A stretch of DNA of 64,000 nucleotides from an uncultured Prevotellaceae bacterium (GTDB lineage Bacteria > Bacteroidota > Bacteroidia > Bacteroidales > Bacteroidaceae): positions 124,001-188,000 of the forward strand of contig ONDM01000004.1 in the NCBI GenBank assembly GCA_900316585.1, read 5' to 3'. The first letter of the stretch is position 1, and each line of letters opens with the position of its first letter. Shown piece after piece: positions 45,638 through 54,811 of the stretch. The notes under the pieces were generated by a model, which saw only the letters and a list, made by a program, of their open reading frames with translations, ran no database searches and was not told the origin of the DNA. The translations under genes were made by a program, and so were the position numbers.

Positions 45638-45687
45638 TGTATTTCGATTTCTTTTGTTTTATTTGCAAAACGAAAAATCGAAATACA
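45638..45687. promoter_or_regulatory. 13-bp inverted repeat straddling the presumed promoter of the split-transketolase operon
   Basis: TGTATTTCGATTT (45638-45650) and AAATCGAAATACA (45675-45687) flank a 24-base spacer. The spacer holds TTTATTTG, one base off TAnnTTTG. The right arm ends five bases before the ATG. This fits an operator for a dimeric regulator or a leader hairpin; no regulator gene is adjacent. Confidence 0.6.
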
Positions 45688-45692
45688 TAAAT

Positions 45693-46529
45693 ATGGAAAC
45701 GAAAGACCTTGTTATTAAGACCGAAAAAAACCGTAAAAGGTTAATAGAGGTTGTTTATAAAGCAAAGGCAGGCCACATTGGTGGTGATTTGTCTTGTTTG
45801 AATGTGTTAACAGCTCTTTATGCAAAACAAATGAATGTTTCTCCTGCCCTTAAGGATAATCCTCAACGTGATCGTTTTATTTTGAGTAAAGGTCATTGTG
45901 TTGAGGCTCTATATGTTGTTTTGGAGGATGCAGGTTTCCTGAAGTCTGAAGTTTTGGATACTTTAGGTCAGTTCGGTAGTATTCTTGCAGGACATCCAAC
46001 AGTTGAAGTCGATGGTATAGAGGTGAACTCTGGTGCATTGGGTCATGGACTTGGTATCGGTGTTGGTATTGCTATCGCAGCTAAGATGAACAAAGAAAGT
46101 TGGAAAACATACGTTCTGATGGGTGATGGTGAGCAGGGTGAAGGCTCTATTTATGAGGCTGCAATGGCAGCTCATCAATATAAATTGGATAATCTGGTTG
46201 CTATCATTGACCGTAATCATCTTCAAATTAGTGGAAATACTGAAGATGTGATGGGTATTGATAACATTCATGATCGTTGGACTGCTTTTGGCTGGGATGT
46301 GGTTAGCATGAATGGTGATGATATGCAGAGTATTTTGGACACTTTTGCAGGCATTGACTTCACAAATGGGAAGCCACACCTTATCGTGAGTGAGACAACA
46401 AAGGGCAAGGGTGTAAGTTTCATGGAGAATGTTGCTTCCTGGCATCATGGAGTTCCATCTGAGGAACAGTACCAGCAAGCAATTAAGGAAATTAACGACC
46501 ATATAGCTGCGTTGGAAAAGAATGTTTAA
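45693..46529 (+). CDS. aptA: Split transketolase, N-terminal (thiamine-diphosphate-binding) subunit; apulose-4-phosphate transketolase-like
   Basis: 279 residues from ATG 45693; in-frame codons further upstream lie within the inverted repeat and are unlikely starts. KAGHIGGDLSC near the N-terminus and the ThDP motif GDGEQGEG near residue 147, followed by Asn in IIDRNHLQ, mark the first half of a transketolase. Next to an FGGY kinase and a fucose-isomerase-like gene it fits AptA, which with AptB turns apulose 4-phosphate plus glyceraldehyde 3-phosphate into dihydroxyacetone phosphate and xylulose 5-phosphate. Function at family level is certain; the apulose role is inferred from gene set. Confidence 0.8.
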   Translation: METKDLVIKTEKNRKRLIEVVYKAKAGHIGGDLSCLNVLTALYAKQMNVSPALKDNPQRDRFILSKGHCVEALYVVLEDAGFLKSEVLDTLGQFGSILAGHPTVEVDGIEVNSGALGHGLGIGVGIAIAAKMNKESWKTYVLMGDGEQGEGSIYEAAMAAHQYKLDNLVAIIDRNHLQISGNTEDVMGIDNIHDRWTAFGWDVVSMNGDDMQSILDTFAGIDFTNGKPHLIVSETTKGKGVSFMENVASWHHGVPSEEQYQQAIKEINDHIAALEKNV

Positions 46530-46540
46530 TCAGTAAAGGG

Positions 46541-47473
46541 ATGAAGAATATGAAAGCTTGTAGAAAGAGTTTTACTGAGACACTTTTAGAGTTGGCCAAG
46601 AAAGATGATCAGATTGTAGCAGTTACTACTGATGCTCGTGGTTCTGTGACATTAGGTGATTTTGCCAAGGAACTTCCGAAACAGTTTGTAGAGTGTGGAA
46701 TTGCAGAGCAGAATGCTGTAGGCATTTCAGCTGGTTTAGCTCATTCCGGAAAGAAAACATTTGTCTGTGGTCCTGCATGTTTCTATGTAGCTCGTAGTTT
46801 GGAACAGGTTAAGGTTGATGTGGCTTATAGTAAGAATCCGGTTAAGATATTAGGAGTGTCAGGTGGTGTGGCATATGGTGCTTTGGGTGCTACTCACCAC
46901 AGTTTACATGATATTGCTGCTTTGCGCTGTTTCCCAGGTATGAACATTTGTCTGCCTTGTGATGCTCGCCAGACGGTGAAACTTGTAAAGTTCTTGGTTG
47001 GCTTTCCAAAACCTTGTTATGTTCGTGTAGGTAGGGCAGCAGTTCCAGATGTATATGAAAATGATGATTTTGAATTCGAGATTGGCAAGGCTGTAACTCT
47101 GCTAGAAGGAAATGACCTTACTATCATTGGTGCAGGTGAGACTGTTTATCATGCATTGGAGGCAGGCAAGCTGCTGTCAGCAAAGGGTATCAAAGCCCGT
47201 GTCTTGGACATGTCTTGGATTAAGCCATGTGACGAAGAGGCTGTGAAGAAAGCTGCAGCAGAAACTGGCAGAATCATTACAGTAGAAGAGCACAGCAAGT
47301 TTGGTGGCTTAGGTGCAATGGTTTGTGAGATAATCTCGGAAAATCCTGTTCCTGTGCGCATCATCGGTATTCCTGATGAAAATGTGGTACATGGAACGAA
47401 CAAGGAGATTTTCCATTATTATGGGATGGATGCAGAAGGAATTGTAAAAGCTGCAGAATCATTTTTGAAATAA
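46541..47473 (+). CDS. aptB: Split transketolase, C-terminal (pyrimidine-binding) subunit; apulose-4-phosphate transketolase-like
   Basis: 310 residues, eleven bases after the first subunit. It contains CGIAEQNAVGISAGLA near residue 51, with the conserved glutamate that activates the thiamine cofactor, and a C-terminal domain of transketolase type (VLDMSWIKPCDEEAVKKA, then EEHSKFGGLGAMV). The two halves together replace one full-length transketolase. Split transketolases also occur as ordinary pentose-phosphate enzymes, so the apulose assignment depends on the kinase and isomerase genes beside it. Confidence 0.8.
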   Translation: MKNMKACRKSFTETLLELAKKDDQIVAVTTDARGSVTLGDFAKELPKQFVECGIAEQNAVGISAGLAHSGKKTFVCGPACFYVARSLEQVKVDVAYSKNPVKILGVSGGVAYGALGATHHSLHDIAALRCFPGMNICLPCDARQTVKLVKFLVGFPKPCYVRVGRAAVPDVYENDDFEFEIGKAVTLLEGNDLTIIGAGETVYHALEAGKLLSAKGIKARVLDMSWIKPCDEEAVKKAAAETGRIITVEEHSKFGGLGAMVCEIISENPVPVRIIGIPDENVVHGTNKEIFHYYGMDAEGIVKAAESFLK

Positions 47474-47531
47474 GTAATTTTGGTTTAAGGTTAATAAATT
47501 AGTTTCTTTTAAGTAACACTGGTTATTTAGG

Positions 47532-47582
47532 TTTAGGTTGAAGGCCGGGGGTATTTCGCTCGCCCCCGAGCCTGAACCTAAA
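47532..47582 (+). other. GC-rich hairpin between transketolase and kinase genes
   Basis: TTTAGGTT, AGGC and CGGGGG (47532-47551) pair with CCCCCG, GCCT and AACCTAAA (47563-47582), an 18-bp stem with two small interruptions and an 11-base loop. No T run follows, so it is not a classical terminator; it may be an mRNA processing or stability element within the operon. Confidence 0.6.
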
Positions 47583-47608
47583 AAGACGCAGAAAAGCCTT
47601 TCTAAATC

Positions 47609-49102
47609 ATGAAGAAGATACATAAAATAATAGCAATAGATCAGAGTACAAGTGCTACTAAAGCCATGCTTTTCACTGAGCAACTGGAAATGGTCAAGCG
47701 TGTTAACAAGCCTCATCAGCAATACTATCCAAAACCAGGATGGGTGGAGCATGATGCGGAAGAGATATATAATAATGTCATAGCTGGTGTGCAGGAATTG
47801 CTAATGGATCAGTCTACTGATGGCACCGTTGAGTATTCATTGGCCATTACCAATCAGCGTGAAACTGTGGTAGTCTGGAATAAGAATACTGGCAAACCTA
47901 TAGCTCATGCAGTAGTTTGGCAGTGTTTGCGTGGTGAGGAGTTTTGTAATCAGCTTAAAGCAGAAGGCTATAGCGAAATGGTTCAGGAAAAAAGCGGTTT
48001 GCTTATAGACCCTTATTTTGCTGGAAGTGGTGCAAAATGGCTCATTGATAATGTTGAAGGTGCACGTGAGGATGCAGAAAAGGGTAATCTACTCATGGGA
48101 ACTATTGACTGTTGGTTGGTTTGGAAACTGACTGAGGGGAAGAGCCATGCAACTGATGTGACCAATGCTTCCCGTACTCTTCTCATGAATATTCATACTC
48201 TGCAGTGGGATGAGGAATTGTTGAAGCTTTTCACTATTCCAGCTAGTATGATGCCTGAGATTCTGCCTTGTGATAGTGTATATGGTACTACTACATTTGA
48301 AGGAACCCTTCCTGAACCTATAGAAATTGCAGGTGTCCTAGGAGATAGTCATGGTGCCCTTGCAGGTCAAATGTGTTTTGAGGAAGGTTTGGGAAAAGCT
48401 ACTTACGGGACGGGTTCTAGTGTTATGGTAAACATTGGTGAGCAGTTTAGTAAGGCACCTCAAGGCTTAGTAACTAGTATGGCATTCAGTGCATTAGGTC
48501 ATAATTTCTATGCATTCGAAGGTAATATCCATTGTACAGGTGCTACTTTGAAATGGTTGCAAGAGCAGTTGAAACTTATTGAGTCTCCAGCTGAAGTTGA
48601 GGCTCAGGCTCGTAGTGTAGAAGATAATGGTGGTGTATATTTCGTCCCTGCATTTGCAGGTCTAGGTGCTCCATGGTGGAACAGTGAGGCTCGAGCAGCA
48701 ATCTTAGGTATGAGTTTGGCTACTACACGTGCTCACGTACTTCGGGCAGCATTGGAAAGCATAACTTATCAAGTAAATGACTTGATTAAGGCCATGACGG
48801 AACAGGCGGGTGTATCTCTGAAGGAAATCCGTGTAGATGGAGGTCCTACTAAAAACGCGTTCCTGATGCAGCTTCAGGCTGATTGTCTGGGAGTATCTGT
48901 AAATTGCAGTGATGTAGAAGAGGCTAGTGCTTTGGGTGCTGTGGTGATGAATGGCCTGGCACGTGGTGTTTGGACTAGTTTTGAGGAAGTAGCAGCATTA
49001 CGTCGTAGTCGTTGGACTCGTACTCCACAGGCAGACCCAGAGCTTATAGCTAATTGGGTGGCAGGTTGGAAGGCTGCAGTACATAAGGTGATTGGAAAAT
49101 AA
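47609..49102 (+). CDS. aplK: FGGY-family carbohydrate kinase; candidate apulose kinase
   Basis: 497 residues with the sugar-kinase fold. The N-terminal phosphate loop is AIDQSTSATKAM, followed by VEHDAEEIYNNV, the substrate/catalytic region GVLGDSHGALAGQM near residue 246 and GTGSSVMVNIG near residue 271. The C-terminal signature is RVDGGPTKNAFLMQ near residue 411. It is closer to glycerol kinase-like FGGY proteins than to xylulokinases. In the D-apiose pathway a kinase of this family phosphorylates apulose before the transketolase step. Apulose is inferred from neighbours; other ketoses are possible. Confidence 0.75.
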   Translation: MKKIHKIIAIDQSTSATKAMLFTEQLEMVKRVNKPHQQYYPKPGWVEHDAEEIYNNVIAGVQELLMDQSTDGTVEYSLAITNQRETVVVWNKNTGKPIAHAVVWQCLRGEEFCNQLKAEGYSEMVQEKSGLLIDPYFAGSGAKWLIDNVEGAREDAEKGNLLMGTIDCWLVWKLTEGKSHATDVTNASRTLLMNIHTLQWDEELLKLFTIPASMMPEILPCDSVYGTTTFEGTLPEPIEIAGVLGDSHGALAGQMCFEEGLGKATYGTGSSVMVNIGEQFSKAPQGLVTSMAFSALGHNFYAFEGNIHCTGATLKWLQEQLKLIESPAEVEAQARSVEDNGGVYFVPAFAGLGAPWWNSEARAAILGMSLATTRAHVLRAALESITYQVNDLIKAMTEQAGVSLKEIRVDGGPTKNAFLMQLQADCLGVSVNCSDVEEASALGAVVMNGLARGVWTSFEEVAALRRSRWTRTPQADPELIANWVAGWKAAVHKVIGK

Positions 49103-49136
49103 GATAAATTAAACTAATAACTAAAGAATCAGTATT

Positions 49137-50567
49137 ATGAACAAAGTGACAAAGAAACAGTGCTTCGGTGTTATCATTGGTACCCGTGCATATTTTAATT
49201 CAGAATTGGCAAAGGACGTTCGCAAGGAGATACTTCGTGTTCTTGATGAATGTGGTTACGAGTATGTAATTCTTCCTGAAGATGCAACTGTGACAGGAAG
49301 CAGTTCCATTGAGACTTTGGAAGATGGTTTGTTGGTGGCAGAGCAGTTTAAGGCAAATCGTGAGAAGATTGACGGCATATTGGTATGTCTGCCTAACTTC
49401 GGTTACGAGATTGGTATTATCAATGCTATCAATGAAGCTAATCTTAACGTTCCTGTAATGGTACAAGCTTATGATGACTATAATGACAAGGTAGATTTGG
49501 ATAGCCGTCGTGATGCGTTCTGTGGAAAGATTTCTGTTTGCAACAACTTGTATCAGTATGGTATTCCATTCTCTGACACAGCTCTTCATACATATGATAT
49601 TTATAGCCCACAAGTTAAGCAGGATATTGAGAAGTTTGCAGGAATCTGCCGTGTCGTTAATGGCCTTCGTCATTGCCGTTTGGGCCAGATTGGTACTCGT
49701 CCTTTAGGTTTTAACACCTGCCGTGCATCTGAAAAATTACTACAACGTTCAGGCATCACTACTGTTCCTGTAGACTTGAGTGAGATTCTGTTCGCAGCTG
49801 AAAAGATTTCCGAGTCTGATCCTAAATATATTGAGAAGATTGCACAGGTTTCCGCTTATGCTAAGGTTCCAGAGTCTTATAGTGAGAAACTGAAGGTTCA
49901 GGTTAAGTTTGGTGTAGCAGTTGAGAACTGGATTGAGCGTGAGAAGATCGATGCTGTTGCTATTCAGTGCTGGGATAGTTTGGAATTAAACTATGGTTGT
50001 GCACCTTGTATCACAATGTCTATGCTTAGCGATAAGCTGCTGCCTGCAGCATGTGAGACTGACCTTGCTGGTGCCATCTCTATGTATGCATTGACTTTGG
50101 CAAGTAAGGAGCCTGCAGTTTTGGCTGACTGGAATAACAACTTTGCGGATGATCGTAATAAATGCGTTTGCACTCACTGTGGTAACTTTGCAAAAGGCTT
50201 CGTTGGAAACAATGATTTGAAACTTGGTCCTCTTGGTGTGTTAGGCCGTACTTTGGGTAAGACCAGAACTTTCGGTGCTGTCTATGCTAAGGTTTCTGCT
50301 GGCGATTTCAGCTTCTTCCGTATTTCTACAGATGATCCTAAGGGCAAGATCAAGGCTTACCTGGGTAAGGGTGAGATTACTGATGAGCCATATGGAATGG
50401 ATGGCTGTATTGCAGTAACTAAGGTTGACAACTTGCAGAAACTGATGAAGCACATCTGCCACAATGGTTTTGAGCATCATGTAGCATTGGTTCGCACCGA
50501 TGTCGTTGAAATTGTACAGGATGCCATTGAGAATTATCTTGGTTGGGATCTTTACGTTCACGAATAA
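49137..50567 (+). CDS. L-fucose/L-arabinose-isomerase-fold enzyme; candidate D-apiose isomerase
   Basis: 476 residues belonging to the fucose/arabinose isomerase-like superfamily. It opens with a Rossmann-type FGVIIGTRAYF, has VAIQCWDSLE near residue 276 and ACETDLAGAI near residue 305, which holds a candidate metal-binding glutamate, and CTHCGN near residue 345. It lacks the full length of FucI (about 590). As the only aldose isomerase in the operon, it most likely converts the incoming sugar to the ketose used by the FGGY kinase. The sugar could be D-apiose; this is inference. Confidence 0.7.
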   Translation: MNKVTKKQCFGVIIGTRAYFNSELAKDVRKEILRVLDECGYEYVILPEDATVTGSSSIETLEDGLLVAEQFKANREKIDGILVCLPNFGYEIGIINAINEANLNVPVMVQAYDDYNDKVDLDSRRDAFCGKISVCNNLYQYGIPFSDTALHTYDIYSPQVKQDIEKFAGICRVVNGLRHCRLGQIGTRPLGFNTCRASEKLLQRSGITTVPVDLSEILFAAEKISESDPKYIEKIAQVSAYAKVPESYSEKLKVQVKFGVAVENWIEREKIDAVAIQCWDSLELNYGCAPCITMSMLSDKLLPAACETDLAGAISMYALTLASKEPAVLADWNNNFADDRNKCVCTHCGNFAKGFVGNNDLKLGPLGVLGRTLGKTRTFGAVYAKVSAGDFSFFRISTDDPKGKIKAYLGKGEITDEPYGMDGCIAVTKVDNLQKLMKHICHNGFEHHVALVRTDVVEIVQDAIENYLGWDLYVHE

Positions 50568-50585
50568 GCATTTATGATAAATAAA

Positions 50586-50620
50586 AATACCATTCTGGAT
50601 GAATTGTCCAGAATGGTATT
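50586..50620 (+). terminator. Perfect 14-bp hairpin after the isomerase gene
   Basis: AATACCATTCTGGA (50586-50599) pairs fully with TCCAGAATGGTATT (50607-50620) around a 7-base loop. The weak T content afterwards suggests partial termination or processing before the transporter gene rather than a full stop. Confidence 0.5.
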
Positions 50621-50657
50621 CTCCCTAAGCTAAATAAAAACAACTAATAAATTAATT

Positions 50658-51632
50658 ATGGTACTAGTAACAAATATTACCATTGCGATGATTTGCTGCA
50701 TTTACTGCTGCTTATGCTGGGGTTCTTGGGGCAATACGCAGAAATTGGTTCAAAAGAAAGAATGGAAGTCAGCTCTTTTCTATTGGGATTATATCGCTGG
50801 TTTCTTCCTGACATCTCTTCTAGGACTTCTCCTTTTTAACGGTGGTAATTTCTTTGCAAACCTCACTTGGGAAAGTGTAGCTTGGGCTGCTTTAGGTGGT
50901 TTGGTCTGGAATTTCGCAAACATTTTCCTTACCGCAGCCAATGGTATCGCGGGTTTGTCTGTTGCCTTTCCTATAGGTGGTGGTCTAGGATGGGTTGGTG
51001 GAATCGTATTCAACTATTTCGCATCTGGCTTTACTGGCAACAAAACCATGCTTTGGATTGGCGTAGTTTTGGCTATTGCAGCTATGCTCCTCTGTGCAGT
51101 ATCTTATAACAAGTTGACCACAAGCCAGAAGAAGAGCCCTGCTGCTGGTATTATTTTTGCTATCATTTCAGGTTTCGGATTCGCATTCTTCTATGGTCTT
51201 GTTGTTAAGGCAATGGATCCATCCTTTGGTGGTGAAGGTGCTCTGACTCCTTATCAAGCTGTATTTTTCTTTGCTGTAGCTGTCTTGATTTCAACCTTCT
51301 TCTTGAATCCATTTATGATGAGGTATTCTGTAGAAGGAAAGTCAACGATGGCAGACTATTTCAAGAATGGTGATACCCGTACTCATTTGATTGGTATGCT
51401 TGGTGGTTTCATCTGGATGAGTGGTATGGTCATCAGCTTCATGACTTCCAAGGCAGAGGTTAACAAGGCTGTAGCGTATGCCTTGAGTAATGCATCTCCA
51501 CTGGTAGCCATGCTTTGGGGTGTACTGATTTGGAAAGAGTTCAAGGCAGCTCCGAAGGGTACGAACAAGTATGTATATGCCATGTTCTTCTGCTTCCTTG
51601 CAGCTTTGATCCTGATAGCCCTATCCAACTAA
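50658..51632 (+). CDS. DMT/GRP-type sugar transporter
   Basis: 324-residue inner-membrane protein with about ten hydrophobic segments. It resembles the glucose/ribose porter and RhaT-like families of the drug/metabolite transporter clan, with WGSWGNTQKLVQK near the N-terminus and a conserved FPIGGGLGWVGGI near residue 104. It should move the monosaccharide freed in the periplasm into the cytoplasm for the isomerase and kinase upstream. The substrate is inferred from context only. It precedes the susC gene by 44 bases. Confidence 0.8.
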   Translation: MVLVTNITIAMICCIYCCLCWGSWGNTQKLVQKKEWKSALFYWDYIAGFFLTSLLGLLLFNGGNFFANLTWESVAWAALGGLVWNFANIFLTAANGIAGLSVAFPIGGGLGWVGGIVFNYFASGFTGNKTMLWIGVVLAIAAMLLCAVSYNKLTTSQKKSPAAGIIFAIISGFGFAFFYGLVVKAMDPSFGGEGALTPYQAVFFFAVAVLISTFFLNPFMMRYSVEGKSTMADYFKNGDTRTHLIGMLGGFIWMSGMVISFMTSKAEVNKAVAYALSNASPLVAMLWGVLIWKEFKAAPKGTNKYVYAMFFCFLAALILIALSN

Positions 51633-51676
51633 AACTTGATATTTTTATAAAACCAAAATCATAAAACTTTTAATCT

Positions 51677-54600
51677 ATGAAACATTTCAATCAAGTTTCA
51701 AAGAAAATGTCGGTATTTCTGGCATTTCTTCTGATTGGAGTCACTACTGCTTTAGCACAGATAACTGTGAAAGGTACAGTGACTGATGAAGCTGGTGAGC
51801 CTATTATAGGTGCCAGCATTCTTGAGAAGGGTACTACCAATGGTACGATTACTGATTTTGATGGTAATTTTGAACTCCGTACCAGGAATGGCGCCACATT
51901 GGAAATATCTTATGTGGGTTATGTTACCCAGGAAGTTAAGGCCGCAGCATCTTTGAAGGTTATCTTGAAGGAAGATACTGAGGTCCTTGATGAATTGATC
52001 GTGGTAGGTTACGGTGTACAGAGAAAGAGTTCTGTTACAGGTGCTATCAGTTCTGTTAAGTCAGAAGATATGCAGAATCGTACCATCACTACCGCTCAGC
52101 AGGCATTGCAGGGTAAGACTGCAGGTGTTCAGTTGCTTACCAATTCAGGAGCTCCAGGTCAGAGTGGTGCCATCCGTGTAAGAGGTTTCTCTTCAAATGA
52201 CACTTCTGATCCTCTTTATGTTGTAGATGGCCTGCGTACTACTGACATCTCCAATCTTGATCCTAATGACATCGAAAGTATGGAGGTATTAAAAGATGCT
52301 GCATCTGCTGCAATCTATGGTGCTGAAGCTGGTAATGGTGTTATTTTGATTACTACCCGTAAGGCATCTAAGGGAATCCGACGGATTTCTTATGATTTCC
52401 AGTACACTTCACAGAAAATGGATCATATTCCTGATGCTTTGAATGCTAGTCAGTATATTGATTGGATGTGTTCAGGCAACTCTCCATTCATCAATCAAAG
52501 TACATTGGATACATATTATGTACAAGGAACTGATACAAAATGGAAGGATGTAGCATTTGAAACTGGAGTCATGCAGAAACATAACGTAGGTTTCCAAGGT
52601 GCTAATGACTTGGGTTCAATCTATGCATCCATGACTTATACAAAGAATGATGGTCCAGTTGTAGGGAATAAGGATACATTTGATCGTATAACAGGTACTT
52701 TGAATGCTGATTATAAGATTAAAGATTGGTTGAAAATTTCTACTAATAATTCCATCAGCCGCCATCATCAATCTACAGTTGCTGAAGGTTCAAATATCGG
52801 AGGATCATTAATGTTCTCTGCTTTAAAGATGGATCCTTTGACTCCAGTAGTTTTTACAGATCAGTATTTAGCTAATCCAGGTATCGCTAGTTTTATAAAC
52901 AGCTATTTGAACTCAGGTCATACTTTATTGACAGATGAGGATGGACACTATTATGGATTCTCTTTGTTTACCAACACTAACTCTGTGAACCCACATGTGA
53001 TGTTGAATCGTCGCTATAATGACGTGGATGGTTTCAGCTTCTCTGGTTCTACTTCTTTGGAACTTACTCCAATTAAGCATTTTGTATTTACTTCTCGTTT
53101 AGGTTATCGTTATATGTACAATAACAGTTATACTTATACGTCACCAAACGTAACAAATACAGATACCTTCCAGGATTACATGAGTGTAACTAATACCACA
53201 AACACCTTAGGTTATTGGCAATGGGAGAACTTCTTGAACTACAATCAGACTTTTGCAGATAAGCACAATGTAAGTGCCATGATTGGTATGTCATATTCTG
53301 ATACAAGCAACTATTTTAATACAGGTGTGGTTTCAGGTTCTGGTAGTGGAAATGCAGCTGAACTCGGTTTCTTGAAGAATGATCCAAATTATGCATTCCC
53401 TGCTTATAAGAGTGGTTCTGCTGTACAAACAGTTACTGGAGGTGAAAAACTTCATGTATTGAAGTATTCATACTATGGTCGTATTGGCTATGACTTTGCA
53501 AATCGTTATTATGCTCAGTTCTCTCTACGTGCTGATGCTGCGGATACTTCTATTCTTCCTACTAATCAGCGCTGGGGCTACTTCCCATCAGTGTCTGTAG
53601 GTTGGAATATAACCAACGAAAACTGGATGAAAAATCAGAATGTATTCAATCAACTGAAGCTTCGTGCTAGCTGGGGACAGAACGGTTCTACTGCAGGTTT
53701 GAATAACTACCGTTATGCAGCAGTAATTGCTAAGGGTTATGTATATAACTTTGATAATAGCGGCACTTATCATACAGGTAACAAACCATCATCAACTGGT
53801 AACTACAATTTGAAGTGGGAGACTTCTGAACAAATAGACCTTGGTGTTGATATGCGTTTCTTGAATGACCGTTTGGCATTTGGCATTGACTGGTATAAGA
53901 AAAAGACTAAGGATTTGATTATTACTAACACAAGTCCATCATTGACTATCGGTAATACTGTATCTCCTGTAAATGCTGGAAATGTTGAAAACACTGGTTT
54001 TGAATTTGAACTTTCATGGAAAGACCGTATTGGTGATTTCTCATATGGTATCAGTGGCAATATCGCAACCTTGAAGAATAAGGTAACTTTCATTGATGAG
54101 TCTTTAACTCGAGTAGCAGGTACCACTCATGAATCTATGGGATTCTATTTTGAGAAGGATCATCCATTGTGGTATATGCGTGGCTATAAATTTGATCATA
54201 TTGATGCACAGACTGGTAATCCTATTTTCTTGACAGCAAATGGTGAAGAGACACTTACACCTGGTACAGCTGATCAGACAGAAATAGGATCCGCTATTCC
54301 AAACTTCACTTATGGTGTCACATTGACAGCGGCATATAAGGGCTTTGATCTTGTTGTATTTGGTACAGGATCTCATGGAAATGATGCATTCATGGGCTTC
54401 CAAAGAAATGTACGTGCAACAGATAACGTTCCTGTATATTGGTATGATAATCGTTGGAAGGGTGCTGGTGATTCTGGCGCACTTTACCCAGCTCGTGAAC
54501 AGACTGTAAACTGGTCAGCATACTATTCTTCAAGTGCAATGGTTGAAGATGCCAGCTACTTCAAGATTAAGCAAGTTCAGTTAGGCTATACTTTCCCTAA

Positions 54601-54787
54601 GACACTGATTGGTAAAATTGGTCTTGAGCATGTTCGTGCCTATGTTTCTCTTGATGACTTCTTTACTTTCACAAGCTATCCTGGCTATGACCCAGAGATT
54701 CAGCTTACAGGTAATGCTCTTGGATTGGATTATGGTTCATATCCAACCACAAAGAAAGTCGTATTAGGTGTTAGCTTGTCATTCTAA
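51677..54787 (+). CDS. SusC-family TonB-dependent outer-membrane transporter
   Basis: 1036 residues. A signal peptide (ending ALAQ, about residue 28) is followed by a carboxypeptidase-like domain (about 30-100, GTVTDEAGEPIIGAS). Then come the TonB box region ELIVVGYG, the plug domain (about 115-230, with LQGKTAGVQ, SGAIRVRG and YVVDG) and a 22-strand barrel ending in the outer-membrane signature VVLGVSLSF. Paired with the SusD-like lipoprotein, it imports oligosaccharides or glycosides across the outer membrane. It lies after the catabolic genes rather than before them, an unusual order. Confidence 0.96.
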   Translation: MKHFNQVSKKMSVFLAFLLIGVTTALAQITVKGTVTDEAGEPIIGASILEKGTTNGTITDFDGNFELRTRNGATLEISYVGYVTQEVKAAASLKVILKEDTEVLDELIVVGYGVQRKSSVTGAISSVKSEDMQNRTITTAQQALQGKTAGVQLLTNSGAPGQSGAIRVRGFSSNDTSDPLYVVDGLRTTDISNLDPNDIESMEVLKDAASAAIYGAEAGNGVILITTRKASKGIRRISYDFQYTSQKMDHIPDALNASQYIDWMCSGNSPFINQSTLDTYYVQGTDTKWKDVAFETGVMQKHNVGFQGANDLGSIYASMTYTKNDGPVVGNKDTFDRITGTLNADYKIKDWLKISTNNSISRHHQSTVAEGSNIGGSLMFSALKMDPLTPVVFTDQYLANPGIASFINSYLNSGHTLLTDEDGHYYGFSLFTNTNSVNPHVMLNRRYNDVDGFSFSGSTSLELTPIKHFVFTSRLGYRYMYNNSYTYTSPNVTNTDTFQDYMSVTNTTNTLGYWQWENFLNYNQTFADKHNVSAMIGMSYSDTSNYFNTGVVSGSGSGNAAELGFLKNDPNYAFPAYKSGSAVQTVTGGEKLHVLKYSYYGRIGYDFANRYYAQFSLRADAADTSILPTNQRWGYFPSVSVGWNITNENWMKNQNVFNQLKLRASWGQNGSTAGLNNYRYAAVIAKGYVYNFDNSGTYHTGNKPSSTGNYNLKWETSEQIDLGVDMRFLNDRLAFGIDWYKKKTKDLIITNTSPSLTIGNTVSPVNAGNVENTGFEFELSWKDRIGDFSYGISGNIATLKNKVTFIDESLTRVAGTTHESMGFYFEKDHPLWYMRGYKFDHIDAQTGNPIFLTANGEETLTPGTADQTEIGSAIPNFTYGVTLTAAYKGFDLVVFGTGSHGNDAFMGFQRNVRATDNVPVYWYDNRWKGAGDSGALYPAREQTVNWSAYYSSSAMVEDASYFKIKQVQLGYTFPKTLIGKIGLEHVRAYVSLDDFFTFTSYPGYDPEIQLTGNALGLDYGSYPTTKKVVLGVSLSF

Positions 54788-54811
54788 TAACCTTAAAAAT
54801 AAATTGCAATT

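Noticed and set aside
45612-45692. Upstream extension of the transketolase N-terminal subunit
   Set aside because: The extension is unlike transketolases and crosses the inverted repeat and presumed promoter; the family-like sequence starts at ATG 45693.
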